Assembly (NCBI GenBank): GCA_910586295.1 | Contig: CAJUGE010000060.1 | Span: 1 to 6,683, forward strand | Reading direction: 5' to 3' | From: an uncultured Bacilli bacterium | GTDB taxonomy: Bacteria; Bacillota_I; Bacilli_A; RF39; UBA660 | Length of the DNA: 6,683 nucleotides | In this document: positions 1-5,795 of the stretch, in pieces | Numbering within the stretch: the stretch's first letter is position 1 | Layout: every line of letters starts with the position of its first letter | Translations under genes and position numbers: made by a program | Notes under the pieces: generated by a model | Databases searched by the model: none | The model's input: only the letters and a program-made list of their open reading frames with translations | Told to the model about the DNA's origin: nothing

Positions 1-10
1 CTTTTTCCAT
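1..10 (-). CDS. Start of an unidentified gene continuing beyond the left edge
   Basis: Only the first three codons are visible (Met-Glu-Lys, ATG at 10-8), so no product can be named. The start is supported by a good ribosome binding site, AAAGGAG on the minus strand at 26-20, nine bases upstream of the ATG. An operator (89-104) and a candidate -10 box (50-55) lie upstream, and the terminator of the preceding kinase gene lies further up, so this gene probably has its own promoter. The operator matches those ahead of the regulator operon and the transporter unit, so the gene is inferred to be a third target of the same response regulator, possibly another resistance determinant. That the reading frame is real is likely; its function is unknown. 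Confidence 0.55.
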
Positions 11-19
11 AATAAAAAA

Positions 20-26
20 CTCCTTT
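20..26 (-). promoter_or_regulatory. Ribosome binding site of the left-edge gene
   Basis: AAAGGAG on the minus strand, nine bases before the ATG at 10-8. It is the main evidence that a gene starts at the left edge. Confidence 0.6.
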
Positions 27-49
27 CAATCTAACATTATTAGAAACCC

Positions 50-55
50 ATTTTA
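50..55 (-). promoter_or_regulatory. Candidate -10 box of the left-edge gene
   Basis: TAAAAT on the minus strand, five of six bases matching TATAAT, about 40 bases before the ATG at 10. No TTGACA-like -35 box lies at the usual distance (the bases at 78-73 read GGAAAA), as expected for a promoter that needs an activator. Its centre is 44 bases downstream of the operator centre. In such AT-rich DNA other boxes are possible, for example the AT-rich stretch at 36-42. Confidence 0.35.
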
Positions 56-88
56 GCCGTTATTCCTATCGATTTTCCTTACACGATT

Positions 89-104
89 CTTACATTTTTG
101 TAAG
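89..104. promoter_or_regulatory. Bce-type operator upstream of the left-edge gene
   Basis: Perfect palindrome with arms CTTAC (89-93) and GTAAG (100-104). The core TTACA-TTTT-TGTAA (90-103) matches the established BceR-type consensus TnACA-N4-TGTAA. The same core recurs upstream of the response regulator operon and of the ABC transporter, always ahead of a promoter and never inside a gene. An extra half site, CCTTACA at 77-83, lies 11 bases further downstream on the same strand. The predicted binder is the OmpR-type regulator encoded at 1857-1177. Confidence 0.75.
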
Positions 105-119
105 GTTTCTTTTTTATTT

Positions 120-150
120 AAAAAACTATCCTGTAAATATCACAGGATAG
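120..150 (-). terminator. Intrinsic terminator of the response regulator/kinase operon
   Basis: A perfect 9-bp stem (126-134 with 142-150, arms CTATCCTGT and ACAGGATAG) encloses a 7-base loop and is followed on the minus strand by six T residues (125-120). It begins six bases after the kinase stop codon. It separates the regulator operon from the promoter of the left-edge gene. Confidence 0.85.
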
Positions 151-155
151 CAATT

Positions 156-1175
156 TTATTTTATATCTATATAACTACTTTTAGGAAATACTAATCGTAT
201 TTCTGTTCCTTCATTTTGAACTGAATTTAGCTCTATTGCTATTCCTAATTTATTGCATAGGTTTTTACATAGATACAATCCGATTCCTGTAGATTTTTTA
301 CCTATCAACCTTCCATTTGTTCCTGTAAATCCTTTTTCAAATACTCTTGTAATTTCTCCATTTTTTATTCCTATTCCATTATCTTTAATATACAGTATCA
401 CATTTTCTTTTCCTTGTTTTGCATATATTTCAATCTCTAAATTTTTATCTTGTTTTTTATACTTTATACTATTTTGAATTATTTGATTTAATATGAATAT
501 GATCCACTTATTGTCTGTATTTACTTCTAAATCTAAATCATGAATATTAACAGATATTTTTTCATGTATTAAAACATTTTTATTCTTCTTTATACTCTCA
601 TTTACAATGTCCTTTAAATTAACTTTTTTTACATAGTAATCTTTTTCTACAGTATTACTTCTTGCATAATATAAAGCCTGTTCTATGTAATTTTCGATTT
701 TTTGTAATTCTTCATCTATACTTTTAGTTGTCTGATTTTTGTTATTTTCTATTATCAATTTACTTGATGCTATCGGTATTTTTATTTCGTGAATCCATAA
801 TTCTATATACTCCTTATAATCTTCTTGCTTATATTTATATTTGTTTACATTCTCAACCATTGATTTATTAATTTGTTCTAATAAGTCTTTTAGTATTTTA
901 CCTTCCATAAAACTTGGTACTTTTATAATCTCACTAATTAAGTATTTGTCATCTAAGTTATTTAAAGTATCTTCTAAATTTTTATAAAATCTTTGCTTCA
1001 TAAAATATTCTATAGTTAGTCCTATTATATATATAAATATTATAGCAACTGGAATATATATTTTTATAAAATTTCCAAATGGATACGAAATTAAAAATAT
1101 TTCTATAGTAGCAATTCCAAATAATAATAAGAAGCATAAAAGTATTTTATCTTTTATAAAACTTTTAAAATTCAT
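156..1175 (-). CDS. BceS-like intramembrane-sensing histidine kinase
   Basis: A 339-residue sensor kinase of the Bce family, which normally phosphorylates its partner regulator when the cognate ABC permease detects a peptide antibiotic. Two membrane helices (about 11-32 and 38-57) are joined by only a few outside residues, so there is no sensor domain, the hallmark of this family. The phospho-acceptor is His129 in the motif HEIKIP. The ATP-binding domain has the N box (Asn230, Asn235), the G1 box DNGIGI (265-270), the F box (about 278-285) and the G2 box STGIGL (295-300), so it looks fully active. It starts two bases after the regulator stop, with AAAGGGAG at 1192-1185 as ribosome binding site, which implies one transcript. 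It is paralogous to the broken kinase at 6683-5796. Predicted input is the permease at 4847-2760. Confidence 0.93.
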   Translation of the reverse strand: MNFKSFIKDKILLCFLLLFGIATIEIFLISYPFGNFIKIYIPVAIIFIYIIGLTIEYFMKQRFYKNLEDTLNNLDDKYLISEIIKVPSFMEGKILKDLLEQINKSMVENVNKYKYKQEDYKEYIELWIHEIKIPIASSKLIIENNKNQTTKSIDEELQKIENYIEQALYYARSNTVEKDYYVKKVNLKDIVNESIKKNKNVLIHEKISVNIHDLDLEVNTDNKWIIFILNQIIQNSIKYKKQDKNLEIEIYAKQGKENVILYIKDNGIGIKNGEITRVFEKGFTGTNGRLIGKKSTGIGLYLCKNLCNKLGIAIELNSVQNEGTEIRLVFPKSSYIDIK

Positions 1176-1176
1176 A

Positions 1177-1857
1177 TCATTTTTCTCCCTTTAACATATA
1201 TCCTTGTCCTCTTTTTGTTTCAATAATATCTTTTAGTCCTAATTCTTCTAATTTACTTCTTAATCTAGTAATATTAACACTTAAAGTATTATCATCAACA
1301 AAGCAATCATTTTCCCAGAGTACATCCATTATATCTTCTCTTGAAACGATTTTTTCTCTATTTTCAATAAAATATTTTAAAATTTTATATTCATTTTTAG
1401 TTAAATCAATAATTTTATCATCTTTTATTATTGTACTATTTGATATATTTAAAATAAAGTCTTTTGCATCAATTTTATTTTTAGGTTCACTATTACTATT
1501 TGTTCTTCTTAATAGCGAATTTACTTTTGCAAGTAGTATATGGATATTAAATGGCTTTGTAATATAATGATCTGCTCCATAATTTATTGAAACCAACTCA
1601 TCTAATTCATTATCTCTACTTGTGACGGCAATAATCCCCATATCAGATTGTTTTCTAATCTCTTTGCAAATATATTCTCCATCTACTCCTGGCAAATTTA
1701 TATCTAATAAAATAAGATTTGGATTTATTTCTAAAATATCATGTATAGTATTGTCAAATTTTTTTAAACATTCTGCTTGATAGCCTTGATGGCTTAAAAA
1801 TATTTCTAATTCATTTCTTAATTTTTCATCATCTTCAACGATTAATATCTTCTGCAT
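1177..1857 (-). CDS. OmpR/PhoB-family response regulator, BceR-like
   Basis: A 226-residue DNA-binding response regulator. The receiver domain (1 to about 118) has the acidic pair Asp9/Asp10, phospho-acceptor Asp52 in LLDINLPG, switch Thr79 and Lys101 in TKPF. A winged-helix effector domain fills about 130-226, with the recognition region around 190-204. It pairs with the kinase directly downstream. A GGAGGT ribosome binding site (1871-1866) lies eight bases before the ATG, supporting this start. Upstream are an extended -10 promoter and a BceR-type palindrome, so the gene is probably autoregulated. The same palindrome ahead of the transporter and the left-edge gene makes this protein the best candidate for a three-promoter activator. 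Family assignment is firm; the target set is inferred. Confidence 0.94.
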   Translation of the reverse strand: MQKILIVEDDEKLRNELEIFLSHQGYQAECLKKFDNTIHDILEINPNLILLDINLPGVDGEYICKEIRKQSDMGIIAVTSRDNELDELVSINYGADHYITKPFNIHILLAKVNSLLRRTNSNSEPKNKIDAKDFILNISNSTIIKDDKIIDLTKNEYKILKYFIENREKIVSREDIMDVLWENDCFVDDNTLSVNITRLRSKLEELGLKDIIETKRGQGYMLKGEK

Positions 1858-1865
1858 TTTATAAT

Positions 1866-1871
1866 ACCTCC
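1866..1871 (-). promoter_or_regulatory. Ribosome binding site of the response regulator
   Basis: GGAGGT on the minus strand, eight bases before the ATG at 1857-1855. The predicted transcript start (about 1871, judged from the -10 box) falls at or just before this site, so the untranslated leader would be unusually short. Confidence 0.7.
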
Positions 1872-1877
1872 GAAATC

Positions 1878-1883
1878 ATTATA
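1878..1883 (-). promoter_or_regulatory. Extended -10 promoter of the regulator operon
   Basis: A perfect TATAAT on the minus strand preceded by TG one base upstream (TGCTATAAT), an extended -10 element that can support some basal activity without a -35 box. The expected -35 position (about 1901-1906) reads GGTTAT, is not consensus, and overlaps the operator's downstream arm. The -10 centre is 33 bases from the operator centre. This fits a promoter with low basal activity and autoactivation. Confidence 0.65.
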
Positions 1884-1901
1884 GCATACTTTTTATGAAA
1901 A

Positions 1902-1925
1902 TAACCTTACATTTCTGTAAGGTTA
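1902..1925. promoter_or_regulatory. Bce-type operator upstream of the regulator operon
   Basis: A perfect inverted repeat with 9-base arms (1902-1910 and 1917-1925) around the core TTACA-TTTC-TGTAA (1907-1920), matching the BceR-type consensus TnACA-N4-TGTAA. It lies between the VTT gene and the response regulator. As RNA it could also fold into a hairpin downstream of the VTT gene, but only a weak T-run (ATTTTC) follows, so its terminator activity would be modest. Confidence 0.75.
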
Positions 1926-1946
1926 CTATATAGAGTATTTAAAAAT

Positions 1947-2666
1947 TTATTTAATACTATTTATCGCATCTTTTGTGATCTTATCTTTGTCAAACTTGTT
2001 TATAATTAATACAACTATTGCTACCAATATTAGTATTGCCACATATAATATAATGCTCATTTTCCAATCTCCAATAGCAAGCCTATCTCCTGCTAATGTA
2101 GAAGTAATAACAGATGGAAATCTAGCAAATGTCGAAATTAATATAAACTTTATCGGCTTTATTGGTATTAATCCTGCTACATATACTAATAGATCTTTTG
2201 GTGTACCTGGTATTAAAAATAATATAAGCATTATTAGTTCAATCTTTTTTGGATTCTGAAATAATTTGCTATTCTCTATTTTGGAAACTTTCTTTTCATC
2301 ACAAAAATCGTATACGAATTTTCTTCCAAATTTTCTAACTAACAAGTATATCGTTATTGATATAATAGCAGCTGATACCATAATAAATACTGTTCCCCAA
2401 AGTCCTCCATAACACATTCCTGCCAAAATTTCTATTGGCTCTCCTGGTACTATAATTAAAAATATTTGTGCTATTTGAAGTCCAAATAGTGATAACATTC
2501 CCATCATACCAGAATTATCAACTTTTTCTTTAAAAGCTACTTGTCCTTCTACTGTAGATAAATTTTTCATTACTGGAAATAGATATACTGTTATTCCTAT
2601 AAATAATGTTAAAACTACTGCCATTAATAATATTTTAAATATTTTAATTTTCTTTTTTCTGCTCAT
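1947..2666 (-). CDS. VTT-domain (TVP38/TMEM64, DedA superfamily) membrane protein
   Basis: A 239-residue polytopic protein of the TVP38/TMEM64 family. A basic N-terminus is followed by a membrane helix (about 10-31). The VTT core has the two family half-repeats: the loop PGEPIEILAG (74-83) and the loop around PGTPKDLLVYVAGL (153-166), then Arg182 in FARFPS and a Gly-Asp near 193-194. A last helix spans about 203-223. Related DedA proteins flip undecaprenyl phosphate or other lipids; TVP38-branch substrates are mostly unknown. Position in a bacitracin/lantibiotic-type locus suggests a link to lipid-carrier recycling or membrane stress, which is inference. No terminator separates it from the permease 93 bases upstream, so co-transcription is likely. 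Its ribosome binding site (GAAGGGA, 2677-2671) is only moderate and close to the ATG. Confidence 0.88.
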   Translation of the reverse strand: MSRKKKIKIFKILLMAVVLTLFIGITVYLFPVMKNLSTVEGQVAFKEKVDNSGMMGMLSLFGLQIAQIFLIIVPGEPIEILAGMCYGGLWGTVFIMVSAAIISITIYLLVRKFGRKFVYDFCDEKKVSKIENSKLFQNPKKIELIMLILFLIPGTPKDLLVYVAGLIPIKPIKFILISTFARFPSVITSTLAGDRLAIGDWKMSIILYVAILILVAIVVLIINKFDKDKITKDAINSIK

Positions 2667-2694
2667 ATAATCCCTTCTTTTTTATTTGTGTCAT

Positions 2695-2754
2695 TTATAA
2701 ATTATTTCTTATTAAATCTACTACATTTATTTTAGGAGGTTGATATTTCTTCAT
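2695..2754 (-). CDS. Possible 19-residue small protein between permease and VTT gene
   Basis: Reads MKKYQPPKINVVDLIRNNL and then TAA. The ATG is five bases after the permease stop, and a GGTGA-containing site (2765-2759) overlaps that stop, so translational coupling is possible. The peptide is basic at the N-terminus, has no membrane segment and is of no family I can assign. Its opening (MKKY, a proline, then a VV pair) loosely recalls short orphan peptides common in Clostridia, but that is only an impression. It could equally be a chance ORF in an AT-rich spacer, and conservation across relatives would decide. Confidence 0.3.
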   Translation of the reverse strand: MKKYQPPKINVVDLIRNNL

Positions 2755-2759
2755 TTTTC

Positions 2760-4847
2760 TCACCCATTTCCATTTATATTTCTATCAAACTGTACATCTG
2801 TTGCAATAAAGTAAATTCCATATACCAATATAAACATTCCAAGCATAATCCAAATATTCTTAAAAATTTCTTCCATTGTTACTGCTACTGTAAATATTTG
2901 ACCGACACCTAAAATAACAGGAATACTAATTATTACTGGCAATATCATTGGAATCGCAAAATAAAAAAGTAGTTGTTTGAATATTGTTCTATTTATCTGT
3001 AATTCATCCACTCCCAATTTTTTCAATAATTCATATCTATATTTGTATTTTTCTGAATCACTTAATTGTTGTATTGCTAAAAGAGTAGCTGTTGCCATTA
3101 CAAAAATAAGTGCTACATAAAATGCTAAAAATGACATAATTGTATAAAATGATTTTGTTTGGCTCATTCTTTCACCTTTTGTTTGTACATTTGCAAGTGA
3201 TATTTGTATATTATAGTTTTGTTCTTCTCCATTAACTTCTCCTGCTATTTCTCTCTCTTGCTTTATAATATAATTACTTAATTCTTTGTAAAACTTCTCA
3301 TCTGTCATATTTTCTGTTGTAGCAACAAAATTATAAGCAAAGTCCAAATAATAGATTTTATCTGCTCCATCTTCTTGTTCTGTTACAATTGTACTGTTAT
3401 TATCATTTTTATCTCTTAATCTTTGGTCCTCTTTTTCTATTAATGGTATTAAACTGTCTGGCACTATAATTGCATAATACGAACCATTAAATCCAACTTG
3501 TGCAATATTTTCGCTTCTAATTTCTTTTATTTTTACATCTTTTCCTACTATTTTAATTTTATCGTTTTCTTTAGTATATTTTTCAAGTCCCCCTTTAGCT
3601 GTTTTTAAACAATTAATCATAATTTCGTCATCTTGTAAATCTACTTTTTCGTATCCTAATATTTCTCTTAATTTATTATAGTCTGTTAAACTTAATACAC
3701 AATCAATTTCTTTATCAATTGCTCCTTTAAATGGTGTTTTTTCAAATGCTGTTGATAATCCTATCCCTTTTATATTATATAGCCTATACTCATACATATC
3801 TTTTACTTTTGCATTTTTTTCAATATATTCTTTATATTTTGAAAAGTCTCCATCTGCTGTAGTAATCATTATTTCATAAGGATAACCCATTTCAATTTCG
3901 TTATTTATCATACTGTTCATAAGTAGTGCTACATTTCCACCAATTAATATAATCGTAAACATTAATGCAATTGTTCCCAAACTTAAACTCATTGTGTTAA
4001 TTTTTGATGTTAAATTTCTATATAAAAACATATTATCTTTTTTATATTTTTTTGATTTATTGTTTAGGTATCTTTTTACAATAAAACTTGATATACTAAT
4101 ATAAAATAAATAGATTCCTACTATTAACATGATAATTGCTATAAATATATTTCTACCTACCATATTACTTGCATTTGCAAATTCATTATTATTTATTAAT
4201 ATTGCACCTACCAATAGTGCAATTGATAAAGTAAAAAGTATAACATTTCCTTTTGCATTTTTTATCATATTGTTTTCATTCTTTTTATTTGCATATAATA
4301 AGTCATATACTTTTGTTTTCTTTATTTTTCTTCTACAATTTAATAATACTAAAGCAAATATTCCGAAAAAATAAATAGCTGTCATCCCTACTGCTTTTAT
4401 GCTAAAAGATATTTTTATTTGATATGGTTGATTAAATAAATTCATAATAATTGAAGTAAATATTTGGTATAGGAATGTTCCTAAGGCTATTCCTATTATA
4501 AATGCTATTCCTCCTATCATAATATTTTCTAGTGTAAAAATATTACTAATTGACTTCTTTTCTATTCCTAATATTTGATATGTTCCAAACTCTTTGCTTC
4601 TTTTTTCTAGCATAAATCTCATACAATAATTTATTAGCCATGCCATAACTAAAACAATAAGTATACTAATTCCTGATATTGCTTTTGAAAAAAATGCCAT
4701 ATAGAATGATAATTCACTTATATCATTTGATGTAGCAATTGAATTAAAGCTAAACATTAAAGCAACTGATATAATAACTGTTATAAAATAGATACAATAG
4801 TCTTTTGCTTGTCTTTTTGCATTTCTAAAAGATAATTTACCTAACAT
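2760..4847 (-). CDS. BceB-like ABC transporter permease (FtsX domains, large extracellular domain)
   Basis: A roughly 695-residue permease of the Bce/Peptide-7-exporter type. These proteins free cell-wall lipid intermediates from peptide antibiotics and also signal drug flux to the partner kinase. Counting from the upstream TTG at 4865, helices lie near 24-43, 58-80, 113-140, 158-178, 207-225, 238-262, 292-317, 573-598, 630-655 and 668-690. That gives ten in all, with a large extracellular domain (about 318-572) between helices 7 and 8, the signature of the family. I place the start at ATG 4847 (MLGKLSFRNAKRQ). The Shine-Dalgarno GGAGGTGAT at 4863-4855 sits seven bases before it, whereas the TTG at 4865 and ATG at 4856 overlap that site. 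The gene overlaps the ATPase by 11 bases. Which peptide it handles cannot be told. Confidence 0.93.
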   Translation of the reverse strand: MLGKLSFRNAKRQAKDYCIYFITVIISVALMFSFNSIATSNDISELSFYMAFFSKAISGISILIVLVMAWLINYCMRFMLEKRSKEFGTYQILGIEKKSISNIFTLENIMIGGIAFIIGIALGTFLYQIFTSIIMNLFNQPYQIKISFSIKAVGMTAIYFFGIFALVLLNCRRKIKKTKVYDLLYANKKNENNMIKNAKGNVILFTLSIALLVGAILINNNEFANASNMVGRNIFIAIIMLIVGIYLFYISISSFIVKRYLNNKSKKYKKDNMFLYRNLTSKINTMSLSLGTIALMFTIILIGGNVALLMNSMINNEIEMGYPYEIMITTADGDFSKYKEYIEKNAKVKDMYEYRLYNIKGIGLSTAFEKTPFKGAIDKEIDCVLSLTDYNKLREILGYEKVDLQDDEIMINCLKTAKGGLEKYTKENDKIKIVGKDVKIKEIRSENIAQVGFNGSYYAIIVPDSLIPLIEKEDQRLRDKNDNNSTIVTEQEDGADKIYYLDFAYNFVATTENMTDEKFYKELSNYIIKQEREIAGEVNGEEQNYNIQISLANVQTKGERMSQTKSFYTIMSFLAFYVALIFVMATATLLAIQQLSDSEKYKYRYELLKKLGVDELQINRTIFKQLLFYFAIPMILPVIISIPVILGVGQIFTVAVTMEEIFKNIWIMLGMFILVYGIYFIATDVQFDRNINGNG

Positions 4848-5604
4848 CTCTTGCATCACCTCCAAGAAGTGCTAATACATCTAATATTTCATTGTAAAAA
4901 TCTTTTCTTTGCTTTTCTCCTTTTTCTATTTTATTAAAAATTTTACCATCTTTTAAAAATAGAATCTTTTTTGCATAACTTGCAGATAATGGATCATGTG
5001 TTACCATTAAAATAGTTGCTTTCATTTTATTGTTCATATCTTCCATTACTTCTAATAACTGTCTAGCTGCCTTACTATCCAAACTTCCTGTTGGTTCATC
5101 TGCAAGTATTATTTTAGGATTATTTACAATAGCTCGGCAGACTGCACATCTTTGTTTTTGTCCTCCTGATACTTGATATGGATACTTGTTTAAAATTTCT
5201 TCTATTCCTAATTTTCTTGCTATTTCTAATGTTTTTTTGTCTATTTCTTTTTCTGGTACTTTGTTAATTGTTAAAATTAAAGCTATATTTTCTTCTATTG
5301 TTAGAGTATCTAACAAATTGAAATCTTGAAATATAAATCCTAAGTTTTCCCTTCTAAATTTTGCAATATTTTCCTCTTTTATCTCTGTTATGTCTTGATT
5401 TTCTAAATAAATATGCCCTGAACTTATTGTGTCTATTGTAGATATGCAATTTAAAAGTGTTGTTTTTCCACTTCCACTTGCTCCCATAATTCCTATAAAT
5501 TCTCCTTCTTCTACATCAAAACTAATTCCATCTATTGCCTTTGTTATATTATCTTTGTTTCCATAGTATTTTTGTATTTGTTCTACTTTTAATACTTTTT
5601 TCAA
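4837..5604 (-). CDS. BceA-like ABC transporter ATP-binding protein
   Basis: A 255-residue ATPase of the MacB/LolD/BceA class that powers the overlapping permease. It shows Walker A GASGSGKT (41-48), the Q-loop Gln93 in FQDFNLL, the signature VSGGQ (145-149), Walker B IILADE (165-170, catalytic Glu170), the D-loop SLD and the switch His203 in VTHD, so it is complete. I choose TTG at 5604-5602 as the start: AAAGGAG (5619-5613) lies eight bases upstream, and translation gives MKKVLKVEQI, a usual N-terminus for the family. A longer frame from GTG 5613 would begin inside that ribosome binding site. The C-terminal tail past about 222 is charged and ends in the overlap with the permease. A dedicated operator and promoter precede it. 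Confidence 0.95.
   Translation of the reverse strand: MKKVLKVEQIQKYYGNKDNITKAIDGISFDVEEGEFIGIMGASGSGKTTLLNCISTIDTISSGHIYLENQDITEIKEENIAKFRRENLGFIFQDFNLLDTLTIEENIALILTINKVPEKEIDKKTLEIARKLGIEEILNKYPYQVSGGQKQRCAVCRAIVNNPKIILADEPTGSLDSKAARQLLEVMEDMNNKMKATILMVTHDPLSASYAKKILFLKDGKIFNKIEKGEKQRKDFYNEILDVLALLGGDARDVR
4855..4863 (-). promoter_or_regulatory. Strong Shine-Dalgarno deciding the permease start
   Basis: GGAGGTGAT on the minus strand is a nine-base match to the 16S anti-Shine-Dalgarno and lies inside the end of the ATPase gene. Only ATG 4847-4845, seven bases downstream, is correctly spaced; the in-frame TTG at 4865 and ATG at 4856 overlap the site. Confidence 0.75.
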
Positions 5605-5612
5605 AATAATCA

Positions 5613-5619
5613 CTCCTTT
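5613..5619 (-). promoter_or_regulatory. Ribosome binding site deciding the TTG start of the ATPase
   Basis: AAAGGAG on the minus strand lies eight bases upstream of TTG 5604-5602. A second purine-rich site (AAAAGGAG, 5644-5637) lies 24 bases further up without a usable start codon nearby. Confidence 0.75.
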
Positions 5620-5656
5620 ATTTTAATGTTTACAATCTCCTTTTAGTCGATTGTAT

Positions 5657-5696
5657 AAGTTATCTGTAAAGCTCGTTCCTCGCTAACAGCTAACTT
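5657..5696 (-). repeat. Imperfect inverted repeat in the transporter leader region
   Basis: Arms 5657-5667 and 5686-5696 pair at 10 of 11 positions (AAGTTATCTGT against ACAGCTAACTT) around an 18-base spacer that is noticeably more GC-rich than its surroundings. It lies just downstream of the TATAAT at 5703-5698. If transcription starts near 5691, the first arm would be only partly in the mRNA, so the repeat may act at DNA level, or the true start may be further upstream. No terminator-like T-run follows it. The role is unknown. Confidence 0.45.
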
Positions 5697-5697
5697 A

Positions 5698-5703
5698 ATT
5701 ATA
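5698..5703 (-). promoter_or_regulatory. -10 box of the ABC transporter operon
   Basis: A perfect TATAAT on the minus strand, about 95 bases before the ATPase start codon. The -35 position (about 5721-5726) reads TATGAA, far from TTGACA, and no TG precedes the box, so the promoter should depend on an activator. The upstream operator centre is 54 bases away, placing the activator roughly 60 bases before the predicted transcript start. Confidence 0.6.
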
Positions 5704-5741
5704 GTAAAAATCTATTTAGTTTCATATAGAAGTAGTTTGCA

Positions 5742-5767
5742 TTTATCTTACATTTTTGTAAGATAAA
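5742..5767. promoter_or_regulatory. Bce-type operator upstream of the ABC transporter
   Basis: A perfect inverted repeat with 10-base arms (5742-5751 and 5758-5767) around the core TTACA-TTTT-TGTAA (5748-5761), identical in its 14-base core to the left-edge operator and to the BceR-type consensus TnACA-N4-TGTAA. Its upstream edge runs into the T-run of the preceding kinase's terminator, so the intergenic space is compact. It is expected to be the activation site for the transporter. Confidence 0.8.
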
Positions 5768-5789
5768 AAAATCCCCTTAAAATTAAGGG
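5765..5789 (-). terminator. Intrinsic terminator after the broken kinase
   Basis: A 6-bp stem (CCCTTA 5774-5779 with TAAGGG 5784-5789) with loop AAAT is followed on the minus strand, after a short gap, by seven T residues (5771-5765). It begins six bases after the kinase stop codon. The stem is short but has three G-C pairs and a clean T-run. It separates the upstream two-component unit from the transporter operon. Confidence 0.7.
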
Positions 5790-5795
5790 AATCAA

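Noticed and set aside
253..477. Plus-strand open frame of 74 codons
   Set aside because: It lies antisense to the ATP-binding domain of the intact kinase, has no ribosome site and no family signature.
1975..2259. Plus-strand open frame of 94 codons
   Set aside because: It is antisense to the VTT gene; its hydrophobic look comes from the complementary strand of membrane-helix codons.
4129..4374. Plus-strand open frame of 81 codons
   Set aside because: It is antisense to membrane segments of the permease and has no independent support.
4848..4865. Longer permease start at TTG 4865 or ATG 4856
   Set aside because: Both codons overlap the GGAGGTGAT site; ATG 4847 is correctly spaced and gives the usual family N-terminus.
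5605..5613. GTG start adding three codons to the ATPase
   Set aside because: The GTG abuts and overlaps the AAAGGAG ribosome site that is properly spaced for the TTG at 5604.
5630..5644. AAAAGGAG followed by TTG-TAA as a minimal start-stop leader ORF
   Set aside because: The spacing is one base, too short for initiation; it is more likely a chance purine-rich stretch.
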